DNA of 64,000 nucleotides from Candidatus Dormiibacterota bacterium (lineage in GTDB: Bacteria > Chloroflexota > Dormibacteria > Aeolococcales > Aeolococcaceae): positions 156,732 through 220,731 of the forward strand of contig PLZA01000031.1 of the NCBI GenBank assembly GCA_003153505.1, in the 5' to 3' direction. The notes under the pieces were generated by a model that saw nothing but the letters and a program-made list of their open reading frames with translations, was not told the DNA's origin and made no database searches. Below are positions 36,708-44,689 of this stretch, one piece after another; the first letter of the stretch is position 1; each line of letters starts with the position of its first letter. Both the position numbers and the translations under genes were made by a program.

Positions 36708-37318
36708 CGCGCGGCTCCGGCGGTGTCGAGTCGTCGCAATGCGGCGCTCACCAGATCCGCGACATCGTGACCATCGCCGTTGGCGGCGATCGCCGCGACT
36801 GCGCTGCGGGCTTCATGCTCGCGGAACCCGAGGCCGACGAGACCGGCGATCGCAGCGGCGACGGCCTCGTTCTCGCCACTCTCGGCGGGGTGATGGGTGC
36901 CATGTGGCTCAAGAGATCCGACCTTGTCGCGAAGCTCCAGGATCACGCGTTCCGCGGTCTTGCGCCCGATGCCCGGCACCGTCGCGACGAGCGCGACGTC
37001 CCCCTCCGCGATGGCGCGTACCAGCGCTGGCAGCTCGGCTCTCCCGAGGATCCCGAGCGCGGCCTTGGGTCCGATGCGCTCGACCCCGATGAGGAGGCGG
37101 AAGAGGCGGAGCTCGTCGTGGGTGGCGAATCCATAGAGGCGGATCGCGTCTGCGCTCACGCTCGTGTGCACGTGCAGTGTCACCTCGGCTTCACGCGACG
37201 TGTGCAGCGTCGCGATGGTGCGCAGGTGGCAGAACACCTCGTAACCGACGCCGCCTGTGTCGACGACGACGTGGTCGTCACCGAGTTCGACGAGTGCGCC
37301 TCGAATGAGCGCGATCAT
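36704..37318 (-). CDS. ruvA: Holliday junction DNA-binding protein RuvA
   Basis: The tetrameric junction-binding partner of RuvB. The N-terminal OB fold starts MIALIRGALVELGDDHVVVD. Two helix-hairpin-helix motifs follow (LLIGVERIGPKAALGIL and VATVPGIGRKTAERVILELRDK). A short linker leads to the C-terminal RuvB-contacting domain (VAAAIAGLVGLGFREHEA). ATG 37318 overlaps the ruvC stop (ATGA) and gives 204 residues; the longer track frame lies in ruvC. Confidence 0.95.
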   Translation of the reverse strand: MIALIRGALVELGDDHVVVDTGGVGYEVFCHLRTIATLHTSREAEVTLHVHTSVSADAIRLYGFATHDELRLFRLLIGVERIGPKAALGILGRAELPALVRAIAEGDVALVATVPGIGRKTAERVILELRDKVGSLEPHGTHHPAESGENEAVAAAIAGLVGLGFREHEARSAVAAIAANGDGHDVADLVSAALRRLDTAGAAR

Positions 37319-37881
37319 GGCGTGCTGCGCACCACCGCCGCCCGCGCCCGGCTCACCGCCACGTCGAGGGCGCTTTCGCCGTGGTTGCGCGCACGTGACG
37401 TCAGCGCGCCGAGACGTCCGCGATGATGGTGGCAGACCGCGACAGCGCACGCGTCAGCGACGTCGTCGTGGCCCGGAATGTCCGCCACCCCAAGGAGATT
37501 GGCGACCATGCGCGCCACCTGTGGCTTGCGCGCCGCGCCGTAACCACAGACCGCTTCCTTCACCTGTGTCGGCGTGTACTCGGCGATCGCGACACCCTCG
37601 CGCGCCAGCGCGCACAGCACCACACCACGGGCCTCGCTGACGCGCATCGCGGTGCGCCGGTTGGTCGAGAAGAACAATTCCTCCACAGCGGCGACCTCCG
37701 GTCGGAGTGACGTGCACGCGTCGACAACCAGGTCGAAAAGGATCGCGAGTCGGGCCGCTTCACTGGTCTGCGGCACGGTCTCGATGCACGCGGCGTGAAG
37801 CAGCACCAGATGCCCAGGCGTGCCGTCGACGATGGCCACGCCGGTGCGCGCCAGCCCCGGGTCGACCCCGAGGACTCTCAT
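37315..37881 (-). CDS. ruvC: Crossover junction endodeoxyribonuclease RuvC
   Basis: Resolves Holliday junctions. The RNase-H-like fold shows the catalytic acids in VLGVDPGLARTGVAI (Asp7), VAAVEELFFSTNRRTA (Glu) and GHDDVADACAVAV (Asp pair). The segment YTPTQVKEAVCGYGAARKPQV is conserved. At 188 residues it is slightly longer than the average. It is 21 bases downstream of yebC and coupled to ruvA; the promoter with an SOS box lies before yebC. Confidence 0.95.
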   Translation of the reverse strand: MRVLGVDPGLARTGVAIVDGTPGHLVLLHAACIETVPQTSEAARLAILFDLVVDACTSLRPEVAAVEELFFSTNRRTAMRVSEARGVVLCALAREGVAIAEYTPTQVKEAVCGYGAARKPQVARMVANLLGVADIPGHDDVADACAVAVCHHHRGRLGALTSRARNHGESALDVAVSRARAAVVRSTP

Positions 37882-37902
37882 CCGACTCGAACGGCAGGGC
37901 GA

Positions 37903-38661
37903 TCAGCTGACAGCGTCAAGGACGTCGTCCGGTATCTCGGCGTTGGCGTAGACCTGCTGGACGTCGTCGTGCTCCTCGAGGCCGTCGAGCAGGCGTAGCA
38001 CCTGACGCGCCTGTGGTACGTCGAGCGGCACCGAGGTGGTCGGGTTCATGGTCACCTCGGCCGAGTCGACCGAGTAATTGCGCTCCTCGAGCGTGCGCCG
38101 GACCTCTTCGAACCGTGATGGAGCGACGGTGACGACCACCTCGTCCCCGTCGACGCTGACGTCTCCGTCCGCGCCGACGTCAACGGCGTCGAGCAGCTCG
38201 AGGGCGAGCTCCTCGGGATCGCGCTTCCCTGCTTCGACGCTGATCACGCCCTGCTGATTGAACATCCAGGCGACGCTGTTCGCCTCCCCGAGCGCGCCGC
38301 CGGAGCGAGTGAAGGCGTTGCGGATTCCGGCTACCGTGCGGTTGCGGTTGTCGGTGAGGGTGTCGACCATCACGGCGACACCATGCGGCCCGTAGCCCTC
38401 GTAGCGGACCTCCTCGAGCTGAACGCCATCCTTGCCGCCGGCTCCACGCTGGATTGCCCGCTCGATGTTCTCGGCGGGCATGTTCACCTCGCGTGCCTTC
38501 TGCATAGCAAGGCGCAACCGGAAGTTGCCCTCGACATCGGGGCCACCCTCGCGCGCGGCAACGGTCAGCTCGCGCGTGACCTTGGTGAACACCTGGCCGC
38601 GGCGAGCGTCGACGATTGCTTTTTTGTGCTTGATTCCAGCCCACTTGCTGTGACCGGACAT
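37903..38661 (-). CDS. yebC: YebC/PmpR family protein
   Basis: A widely conserved 252-residue protein starting MSGHSKWAGIKHKKAIVDARRGQ, with PAENIERAIQRGAGG and YEGYGPHGVAVMVDTLTDN. Family members have been described as transcriptional regulators and more recently as ribosome-associated factors that help translate difficult proline-rich sequences. GGAGG precedes the ATG by 5 bases. It is the first gene of the yebC-ruvC-ruvA-ruvB-queA-tgt-secDF unit, with its own promoter and LexA-type box. Confidence 0.95.
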   Translation of the reverse strand: MSGHSKWAGIKHKKAIVDARRGQVFTKVTRELTVAAREGGPDVEGNFRLRLAMQKAREVNMPAENIERAIQRGAGGKDGVQLEEVRYEGYGPHGVAVMVDTLTDNRNRTVAGIRNAFTRSGGALGEANSVAWMFNQQGVISVEAGKRDPEELALELLDAVDVGADGDVSVDGDEVVVTVAPSRFEEVRRTLEERNYSVDSAEVTMNPTTSVPLDVPQARQVLRLLDGLEEHDDVQQVYANAEIPDDVLDAVS

Positions 38662-38674
38662 GAATCCTCCGAGA

Positions 38675-38688
38675 CGAACAGGCGTTCC
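38675..38688 (-). promoter_or_regulatory. LexA (SOS) box before yebC-ruvCAB
   Basis: CGAACAGGCGTTCC (plus-strand reading) matches 13 of 14 positions of CGAACRNRYGTTCG, the best match seen in the window. It lies immediately downstream of the yebC -10 and before the GGAGG, where a bound repressor would block initiation. It places the ruvCAB genes in the SOS regulon, as in many bacteria. Confidence 0.65.
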
Positions 38689-38689
38689 G

Positions 38690-38717
38690 ATTCTAGCGCA
38701 GCTCTGAACCCAGTCTA
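38690..38717 (-). promoter_or_regulatory. yebC-ruv operon promoter
   Basis: The minus strand shows TAGACT (38712-38717), 16 bases, TAGAAT (38690-38695), followed by the LexA-type box and then GGAGG before the yebC ATG. It is the only promoter-like sequence between yebC and the divergent promoter at 38731-38759. Confidence 0.55.
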
Positions 38718-38730
38718 GGCTTCACGCTCC

Positions 38731-38759
38731 TTGCCGTCAGTGGGAAACAGGTCTATGGT
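38731..38759 (+). promoter_or_regulatory. Plus-strand promoter of an orphan transcript
   Basis: TTGCCG (38731-38736), a 17-base spacer, then TATGGT (38754-38759). It points into the gap between yebC and mpg, both of which are on the minus strand. It therefore cannot serve either neighbour, and it matches the terminator found about 340 bases downstream. Confidence 0.5.
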
Positions 38760-38799
38760 TATGGGTAGCATCGGCAATCAGACGGAGGTAGCCATTCCA

Positions 38800-38850
38800 A
38801 TGTTGCGAGCCGTCTGGCAGCGTTTCCGGCACGGCCGAGCGGAGGGTTGA
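38800..38850 (+). CDS. Possible 16-residue leader ORF in the orphan transcript
   Basis: GGAGGT (38784-38789) stands 10 bases before an ATG that opens MLRAVWQRFRHGRAEG and then a stop. The binding site and first codons lie inside the CAGACGG/CCGTCTG stem-loop, so translation and folding would compete. With one Trp and several Arg it has no clear attenuator composition. It may be fortuitous. Confidence 0.25.
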   Translation: MLRAVWQRFRHGRAEG

Positions 38851-39073
38851 GGCCCGGCTGACGGGCCCCTGACCGCACGAACAGAGCGCCCCCGTCGAGG
38901 TCGCCGGGCAATCGGCGTCCCCCGGGATGGCCCCGGAACATGGGCAAGTGCGCCTTGTGCGGACCGGGAGTTTCGTACCGGGCGTTTCTCCGAAAAGGGC
39001 ACCGGTTTCGGTGCCACCAAGAGCCCGGGAATTTCTACCGGGCTTGCCGTATCAAGAAACGGTGCATTCACGA

Positions 39074-39102
39074 GGGGCCGGCTCAGTCCGGCCCCTTTTC
39101 TT
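39074..39102 (+). terminator. Intrinsic terminator of the orphan transcript
   Basis: GGGGCCGG, a 6-base loop CTCAGT, CCGGCCCC, then TTTTCTT: a perfect 8-bp GC stem followed directly by a T-run on the plus strand. On the minus strand the hairpin is not followed by T residues, so it does not terminate mpg transcription. Confidence 0.85.
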
Positions 39103-39137
39103 GTTCCGGCCTGATCCATCCTCACGCACGTGCAAGC

Positions 39138-39773
39138 TCATCTCGGAGCCTTGCCGGGTGCGCGTGGACCGGGACGCGACACCGCCGGATCGCCGAGCCA
39201 GCTGAAGCGCAGCAGCCGGTCGGCCGCCTGCCGCAGCCCGATGCGCGTTCCGATGCCAATGTCCGGGGTCTCGACGCGAGGGTTGATGTGCACGCGCGCC
39301 CCCGGGTCGATGAGATCGATGCCATCCTCGGTGCGCGAGATCCCCAGGCCACGACAGAGGTTTCCGGGTCCTCGCAGGAGCGCGGTCACTGCGACGCCGG
39401 TGCCGCGTCGAGCCGCCACCGCCGCCACACCCTCCTCCACCGCGGCGGCTCGCAGGAGCACCGCACCCGCGACACCGTCGGCATCGGTGACCAGATTGGC
39501 GCAGTGGTGCATGCCGTAGGTGAAGTACACGTACAGGTGCGCCGCCGGGCCGAACATCACCCGCGATCGGGGCGTCGGACCGCGGTAGGCGTGTGATGCC
39601 GGGTCGCCGGTTCCCAGATACGCCTCAGTCTCGACGATCCGCGCCACCACCGCGCTCGACGTCCCGGCGTCGACGACGAGCCGGCAGCCGATCAGATCGC
39701 GCGCGACGTCCGCCGTCGGGCGCGAGAACCACTCGCGGGAGAGCTCGTCTACCGGCGGATCTCCGCGTCGCAC
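39138..39773 (-). CDS. mpg: 3-methyladenine DNA glycosylase (AAG/MPG family)
   Basis: Excises alkylated purines in base-excision repair. The family blocks are clear: RIVETEAYLGTGDPASHAYRG, PRSRVMFGPAAHLYVYFTYGMHHCANLV and LLRGPGNLCRGLGISRTEDG. The start is uncertain: GTG 39773 overlaps the pheT end by about 25 bases and gives 211 residues, close to the family norm. The upstream part of the track ORF is a shadow of pheT. It ends the infC-pheT operon and faces the orphan-RNA terminator. Confidence 0.9.
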   Translation of the reverse strand: MRRGDPPVDELSREWFSRPTADVARDLIGCRLVVDAGTSSAVVARIVETEAYLGTGDPASHAYRGPTPRSRVMFGPAAHLYVYFTYGMHHCANLVTDADGVAGAVLLRAAAVEEGVAAVAARRGTGVAVTALLRGPGNLCRGLGISRTEDGIDLIDPGARVHINPRVETPDIGIGTRIGLRQAADRLLRFSWLGDPAVSRPGPRAPGKAPR

Positions 39774-42238
39774 CGCTGCGCGAGCGCGGTTGCCACCGCG
39801 TCCTGGGCGCGCTGCGCCTCCTCGCCGGTGAGAGTCCGGTCGGTTGCTCGGAAGGTGAGCCGGAACGTCCACCCCTTGCGCCCAGCGCCCAGGCTGCCGC
39901 CCCGGTACTCGTCGTACAGCTCGGCACGCTCGAGCAGCGGCTCCTGCGCAGCGCGAATTGCGTCGATGGCGTCCCCGGCGCGCCGGTCGGCGGCCACAGT
40001 CACCGCGAGGTCCTGGACGATGGCCGGGAAGCGAGGCGGCTGCGCATAGCGGAGTGGCCGTGGTGGCGACGGTGCGATGGCATCGATGCGCAATTCCCCC
40101 ACCGCGACGCGCCCTTTGACCTCGAATGCGGCAGTGGATTCGAACGAGAGCTCCCCGAGGAGGCCCACCGACTGGCCTGCGAACTCGAGCGCCGAGCTCC
40201 GCCCGGCGTGCAGGCCGGCTTCAGCGGACGGCTCGCTGCGCAGCGGCACTCCGGAGAGGTCGTCGCTGATTCGCTGGAAGACGGACTGAACCTGCCGGAG
40301 GGCGGCGGCCGCGTCATCGGCGGTGCCGCTGGACACGTGCACCGCGAGGCTGAGCAACAGCGGCTCGAGTGGCAACGCCGGGAGGTCGGCGTCGGCACCG
40401 TCCGGGGTTGCCCCGGGCACCGGTCCCGTACGCTCGCCTTCCCAGAATGCCTTGCCGAGCTCGAAGAGCATCACATCGGCGGTGCCGCGATTCACATTGG
40501 CAGCGAGTGCGGCACAGAGCCGGGGAAGCTGCGACGTGCGCATCACACTCCACTCGTCGCTGAGCGGATTGCGCAGTGGGATGGGCGTGCGCCCGCGCCC
40601 GAGCCCCGGCAGCAGCGTGGAGTCGAGCGGGCCGACAAATGAGAAGGTGATTGCCTCGTCGAAGCCGGCTCCGACGCACACGTCACGGACGGCGTCCTCG
40701 ACTGGTGGTGGCGCGGCGGTGGTCGTGACCTCGACGCGGCGTCCGGGGAGCGTGCTCGGAACACGCGAGTAGCCGATCATCCTGCCCACCTCCTCGACGA
40801 GGTCCTCGGGCAGGGACACGTCCCGCCGGAAGTACGGTGGCACGACCGTGAGGGCGGCGGCGTCCTGCTCCACGGCGAACCCGAGCCGCGCGAGGGTGGT
40901 CGCGATCTCGGTTGCGTCGATCGGGATGCCGAGCAGGTCGCCGGTGACTCGCGCGGTGAGGGCGATCGGTCCCAGCTCGGGGAGCGGACGCGGCCACTGG
41001 TCGATCGCACCCGCAAGCACATGGCCGCTCGAGAGCTCGGCGATCAGCGCAGCAGCTCGATCGAGCGCGACCATCGGGAGCCGGTCGCTCAGGCCTTTCT
41101 CGAACAGGGTCGACGCATCGGTGCGGAGCCCGAGCCGCTTCGATGTCGCGCGGATGGTCGGGCCGTCCCAGGTTGCGGCCTCCAGCAGCACCGTTCTGGT
41201 CGCGTCGGTCACGGCCGTTGAGCTGCCGCCGATGACCCCGGCGATGCTGGCGGGCGTGCCGCCGGCACACACCACCAGATCCTCAGAGGAGAGCTCGCGG
41301 TCGGTGCCGAGCAGATCGACGACGTGTTCGCCAACCACCGCTCGGCGGACGACCACCTCCGCGGTCCTGCCGCCACCGGCCTCCACGAAGCGATCCAGGT
41401 CGAAGGCGTGGAGGGGCTGGCCGAGCTCGTGGAGCACGAAGTTGGTCACGTCGACCACGTTGTTGATCGGGCGCAGCCCGACCGCACGCAGCCGCTGGTG
41501 GAGCCACCCCGGGGACGGCCCGACTTGGACCCCTTCGATCACACGAGCGACGAAGCGTGGGCAGCCGGCGGGATCCTCGATCCGGACCTGCGCGCGGAGT
41601 TCGGCCGACGTCGCCGACTGGAACTCCTCGGGCACGGACGCCGGCGGCTCGTTGAGTCCCTCGCCGAGTGCGGCCGCGATCTCACGCGCGATGCCGACGT
41701 GACAGAGGCAGTCGGGGCGGTTGGTGGTGATGTCGAGATCGAGAATCGTATCCAGGGTCAGAATCTCGCGGAGCCCCTGTCCCGGCTTTCCCTCATCGAG
41801 GATCAGGATGCCGTCGGCGTCATCCCCCACCCCGAGCTCGATCGCCGAGCAGAGCATGCCCGGGGATTTCTGGCCGCGGATAGTCTTCACGCCAAGACGC
41901 TCGTCCATGGCCGGCGGGCGAGTGCCAGGGGGCGCGTAGGGAACGAGATCACCGGCCTTGACGTTCGGCGCCCCGGTCAGGACCCGCACCGTCCCAGGGA
42001 TGGCGCTGAATGCCGCAAGGGAAGCCGGAACCTCGCCACCGAGATCGAGATCGGCAAACTGGAGATGCGACGATCCCGGAACCGGCCCGACCGACTCGAT
42101 TCGCGCAACCACCAATCCCTCGCCCCCCAGGTCAACCGCTCCAACCTCGGTGCCGGTGTCCACCAGGGCCCGGACGATCGTCGCCACCGGTGCGTCGAGG
42201 GTCGCGTAGTCGCGCAGCCAGCGCAGAGAGAACTTCAC
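39749..42238 (-). CDS. pheT: Phenylalanyl-tRNA synthetase beta subunit
   Basis: An 829-residue subunit of the alpha2-beta2 synthetase. It begins [15 protein letters not shown], has the EMAP-like tRNA-binding region near residues 40-150, the B3/B4 editing module, the B5 domain (DLLGIPIDATEIATTLARLGF) and a C-terminal ferredoxin-fold anticodon-binding domain (FPAIVQDLAVTVAADRR, GWTFRLTFRATDRTLT). The GTG start overlaps the pheS stop (GTGA). Confidence 0.96.
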   Translation of the reverse strand: MKFSLRWLRDYATLDAPVATIVRALVDTGTEVGAVDLGGEGLVVARIESVGPVPGSSHLQFADLDLGGEVPASLAAFSAIPGTVRVLTGAPNVKAGDLVPYAPPGTRPPAMDERLGVKTIRGQKSPGMLCSAIELGVGDDADGILILDEGKPGQGLREILTLDTILDLDITTNRPDCLCHVGIAREIAAALGEGLNEPPASVPEEFQSATSAELRAQVRIEDPAGCPRFVARVIEGVQVGPSPGWLHQRLRAVGLRPINNVVDVTNFVLHELGQPLHAFDLDRFVEAGGGRTAEVVVRRAVVGEHVVDLLGTDRELSSEDLVVCAGGTPASIAGVIGGSSTAVTDATRTVLLEAATWDGPTIRATSKRLGLRTDASTLFEKGLSDRLPMVALDRAAALIAELSSGHVLAGAIDQWPRPLPELGPIALTARVTGDLLGIPIDATEIATTLARLGFAVEQDAAALTVVPPYFRRDVSLPEDLVEEVGRMIGYSRVPSTLPGRRVEVTTTAAPPPVEDAVRDVCVGAGFDEAITFSFVGPLDSTLLPGLGRGRTPIPLRNPLSDEWSVMRTSQLPRLCAALAANVNRGTADVMLFELGKAFWEGERTGPVPGATPDGADADLPALPLEPLLLSLAVHVSSGTADDAAAALRQVQSVFQRISDDLSGVPLRSEPSAEAGLHAGRSSALEFAGQSVGLLGELSFESTAAFEVKGRVAVGELRIDAIAPSPPRPLRYAQPPRFPAIVQDLAVTVAADRRAGDAIDAIRAAQEPLLERAELYDEYRGGSLGAGRKGWTFRLTFRATDRTLTGEEAQRAQDAVATALAQRCDAEIRR

Positions 42239-43293
42239 GTCCCCGAGGCCTCCGCGAGGCCGGCGGGCATGCCCTGGGGTGCGAGGAAACGGACGTCATT
42301 GTCATAGAGGAGGCGCATGTCGGGGATACCCCACGCGAGCATCGCCGCACGTTCGATGCCCATGCCGAAGGCGAAACCCGAATAGCGCTCGGGGTCGACG
42401 CCACCGTTACGGAGCACCTGAGGGTGGACCATGCCGCTGCCCAGGAGCTCGAGCCAGCCGCTGTATTTGCAGACGCTGCAGCCGGAGCCGCCACACACGA
42501 CACACGCAAGCTCGAGCTCCAGCGACGGCTCGGTGAACGGGAAGTGGTGCGGACGCCACTGCAGGACCGAACCGGCGCCGAAGAAGGACCGAGCGAAGTA
42601 CTCGAGCGTCCCTTTGAGGTCGCTCACGGCGATGCCCTCGTCGATGCAGAGCGCCTCGACCTGATGAAACATTGGCATGTGCGTGGCGTCGTGGTCGCGG
42701 CGGTACGTCTTGCCGGGCACGATCACACGCTGCGGCGCCCCGCGGATGAGCATGCTGCGAATCTGCACCGGCGACGTGTGCGTCCGGAGCAGCCGCGAAT
42801 CGTCGATGTAGAACGTATCCTGGGAATCGCGGGCCGGATGCCCGGGTGGCTGGTTGACCAGGGTGAAGTTGTACCGATCGTACTCGACCTCCGGGCCGTC
42901 GACGGCCTCGAAGCCGAGCTGGCCGAAGATCCGGCGGATCTCGCGAGCCGCGATCGTCACCGGGCTCAGGCGGCCCCGGCGCAGCGGCGGCGCAGGCCGG
43001 GTGAGATCGAGTGCTTCGGTCTCGAGGCTGCGTGCCCGGGCCGCGCGTTCGATGGTGCGCTGGCGCTCGTCGAGGGCATCGCCAACTCGCCCGACAAGCT
43101 CGTTGACCATCTGGCCCATCTGACGCCGGCCGTCAGGGTCGGGGATCTTGCCGAGCCCTCGCCGGAACGAGGTCAACTCGCCGTCGCCGCGTCCGAGGAA
43201 CCTGGTCCGCACCGCGTCGAGCGCGGCCAGGTCCGCCGCGGCGGCGACTGCCTCGAGGGCCTCCGCCGCCACGCTGTGGAGGTCGGCGGTCAC
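42235..43293 (-). CDS. pheS: Phenylalanyl-tRNA synthetase alpha subunit
   Basis: The catalytic subunit. An N-terminal coiled coil is followed by class II core motifs: [19 protein letters not shown] (motif 2 region), [20 protein letters not shown] and [14 protein letters not shown] (motif 3). The [17 protein letters not shown] cysteine cluster is usual in bacterial PheS. GTG 43293 overlaps the rplT stop (GTGA) and gives 352 residues; the longer track start lies inside rplT. Confidence 0.96.
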   Translation of the reverse strand: MTADLHSVAAEALEAVAAAADLAALDAVRTRFLGRGDGELTSFRRGLGKIPDPDGRRQMGQMVNELVGRVGDALDERQRTIERAARARSLETEALDLTRPAPPLRRGRLSPVTIAAREIRRIFGQLGFEAVDGPEVEYDRYNFTLVNQPPGHPARDSQDTFYIDDSRLLRTHTSPVQIRSMLIRGAPQRVIVPGKTYRRDHDATHMPMFHQVEALCIDEGIAVSDLKGTLEYFARSFFGAGSVLQWRPHHFPFTEPSLELELACVVCGGSGCSVCKYSGWLELLGSGMVHPQVLRNGGVDPERYSGFAFGMGIERAAMLAWGIPDMRLLYDNDVRFLAPQGMPAGLAEASGT

Positions 43294-43652
43294 GCCTTGG
43301 TCAGGGCGCCCCGGGCGACTTCGACAAGCTGCTGAAACGAGCCGGAGTCCTTGACAGCGATGTCGGCGAGCATCTTGCGATTCACCTCGACGCCCGCCTC
43401 CTTGAGGCCGTGCATGAACTGGTTGTACGCCAGGCCGTTCTGACGCGCCGCGGCATTGATGCGCGCGATCCACAGACCGCGCATATCGCCCTTCCGCTGC
43501 TTGCGGTCGCGGTATGCATACGCGAGCGAATGCATGACCGCCTCGTTGGCGTTCTTGTAGAGGCGGTGACGAGCCCCCTGCATCCCCTCCGCCATCTCGA
43601 GGATCTTGCGGTGGCGAGCCTTGGCCGTCACCCCACGCTTCACTCTGGCCAT
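43290..43652 (-). CDS. rplT: Ribosomal protein L20
   Basis: A 120-residue 23S rRNA-binding protein and early 50S assembly factor. It starts [19 protein letters not shown] and carries [23 protein letters not shown]. In E. coli and Bacillus L20 represses its own operon by binding the leader mRNA. The leader of infC here contains an attenuator-like structure that could be the target. It follows rpmI by 9 bases. Confidence 0.97.
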   Translation of the reverse strand: MARVKRGVTAKARHRKILEMAEGMQGARHRLYKNANEAVMHSLAYAYRDRKQRKGDMRGLWIARINAAARQNGLAYNQFMHGLKEAGVEVNRKMLADIAVKDSGSFQQLVEVARGALTKA

Positions 43653-43661
43653 GTCGCTCTC

Positions 43662-43859
43662 CTAAAGATAGGGTGCAAGCCTGATCACCTTGCGGCGATC
43701 TGACGCGGACACCTCGTGTTGCATGCGGTATGCCCGCTTGCGCTTGGCGCTCTTGTGTTCGAGCAGATGCGAGCGAAACGCCTTGCGCCGCATCACCTTC
43801 CCGGTCGAGGTGACGCGCAGCCGCTTGGCGGTTCCCTTATGGGTTCGTATCTTCGGCAT
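43662..43859 (-). CDS. rpmI: Ribosomal protein L35
   Basis: 65 residues, [33 protein letters not shown]-type sequence, complete and highly basic. Its start overlaps the last 23 bases of infC, so expression is probably coupled to IF-3. The infC-rpmI-rplT order is conserved across bacteria. Confidence 0.97.
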   Translation of the reverse strand: MPKIRTHKGTAKRLRVTSTGKVMRRKAFRSHLLEHKSAKRKRAYRMQHEVSASDRRKVIRLAPYL

Positions 43860-44502
43860 TGTTGTTGTTGCTCCCTGATTCGGCGCCGGGATCTTCGGCG
43901 GATTCTTGCGGCGGAACGGTGACGCTCATCTCCACCTCCTCAGTCGGGCGCCGGTCGTTGCTGTGCTGGTCGCCTTTGGCGTGCTTCTTGTTGAGCGGGC
44001 TCATGATCATGATCATGTTGCGGCCCTCGACGAGCGGGGTCCGTTCGATGATCGCCACCTCTTTCAACTCCTCGGCCATGCGGTCGAGCAGCTTGCGCCC
44101 GTACTCCTGGTGCACCATCTCGCGTCCGCGAAACATGATCGTCAGCTTCACCTTGTCGCCGTCATGGAGAAAGTGACGTACCGACCCGAACTTGGTCTGG
44201 AAGTCGTGCTCCGAGATCTTCGGACGGAGCTTCATCTCTTTGACGTTGATCGTGTTGTGCTCTTTGCGGCTTTCCTTCTCTTTCTTCAGGGCTTCGAACT
44301 TGAAGCGCCCGTAGTCCATGAGACGGCACACCGGCGGTTGGGCCTGGGGGGCTACCTCGACCAGGTCCAGTTCGCGTTGGGCGGCAAGCTCTCGTGCTCG
44401 CTCGATGGTGACGATTCCCAATTGCTCGCCTGTGGTGTCGTCGAACAGGCGAACGGAGGGGATGCGGATCTGGTCGTTGACCCTGAGCTCTCGGAATGCG
44501 AT
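43837..44502 (-). CDS. infC: Translation initiation factor IF-3 (ATC start)
   Basis: Monitors start-codon selection on the 30S subunit. The track begins at an internal TTG (44421). The frame extends upstream as [22 protein letters not shown], which lines up with the N-terminus of Bacillus IF-3. The extension has no standard start codon, but AAGGAGG lies 8 bases before an ATC at 44502. infC genes commonly use AUU-class starts for IF-3 autoregulation. The protein is 221 residues. After the C-terminal domain ([22 protein letters not shown]) comes a roughly 45-residue acidic, Asn-rich tail ending [11 protein letters not shown]. Confidence 0.96.
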   Translation of the reverse strand: MAFRELRVNDQIRIPSVRLFDDTTGEQLGIVTIERARELAAQRELDLVEVAPQAQPPVCRLMDYGRFKFEALKKEKESRKEHNTINVKEMKLRPKISEHDFQTKFGSVRHFLHDGDKVKLTIMFRGREMVHQEYGRKLLDRMAEELKEVAIIERTPLVEGRNMIMIMSPLNKKHAKGDQHSNDRRPTEEVEMSVTVPPQESAEDPGAESGSNNNNAEDTNP

Positions 44503-44526
44503 CGGCGCGGCCTCCTTGTAGATATA

Positions 44527-44555
44527 GAAAACTGGACAGCGGTTCCGCTATCCAG
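44527..44555 (-). terminator. Attenuator-type terminator in the infC leader
   Basis: On the minus strand CTGGATAGCG-GAAC-CGCTGTCCAG forms a 10-bp stem (one G-U) followed by TTTTCT, an intrinsic terminator only about 25 bases before the infC ribosome-binding site. Just upstream, TCCAG can pair with the CTGGA that forms the 5' arm of the terminator, a plausible antiterminator. The arrangement resembles the L20-controlled leaders of infC-rpmI-rplT operons. Confidence 0.7.
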
Positions 44556-44649
44556 GGTTCGGGTGCTGGACCTTCAAGGCAAGCCCGGAAGGTGAGGGCC
44601 GTACCTGGCGGTCCTGCTTTGCGGCGCCCGTGATGGGCGTCGGCCGCTG

Positions 44650-44677
44650 AATATAGCACGCGCGCGGGACGCCCAAA
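44650..44677 (-). promoter_or_regulatory. infC operon promoter
   Basis: The minus strand reads TTTGGG (44672-44677), 16 bases, TATATT (44650-44655). Transcription would start near 44643 and produce a leader of about 140 bases containing the attenuator hairpin before infC. Confidence 0.5.
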
Positions 44678-44689
44678 CCTGCGGCGATC

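Larger units (their letters stand above)
38766..39102 (+). ncRNA. Unidentified structured RNA gene
   Basis: The interval between yebC and mpg holds a promoter, many stems and a terminator on the plus strand, with no convincing protein gene. Perfect stems include CAGACGG/CCGTCTG (38779-38816), GGCCCG/CGGGCC, CGCCG/CGGCG, GGCACCG-GTTT-CGGTGCC near 38999-39016 and AGCCCGG/CCGGGCT shortly after. A near-repeat CCGGGA(G/A)TTTC(G)TACCGGGC occurs twice, flanking the GTTT-loop hairpin. It lacks the conserved blocks I know for RNase P RNA, tmRNA and SRP RNA. The 5' end is set by the promoter and is approximate. An alternative reading is a small Cys-rich protein (MGKCALC...), but it lacks a ribosome-binding site, has low third-position GC and runs through the terminator. 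Confidence 0.5.

Noticed and set aside
38766-39102. RNase P RNA or tmRNA in the yebC-mpg gap
   Set aside because: The conserved GAGGAAAGUCC/ACAGAA blocks of RNase P and the tRNA-like ends and tag frame of tmRNA are not found on either strand.
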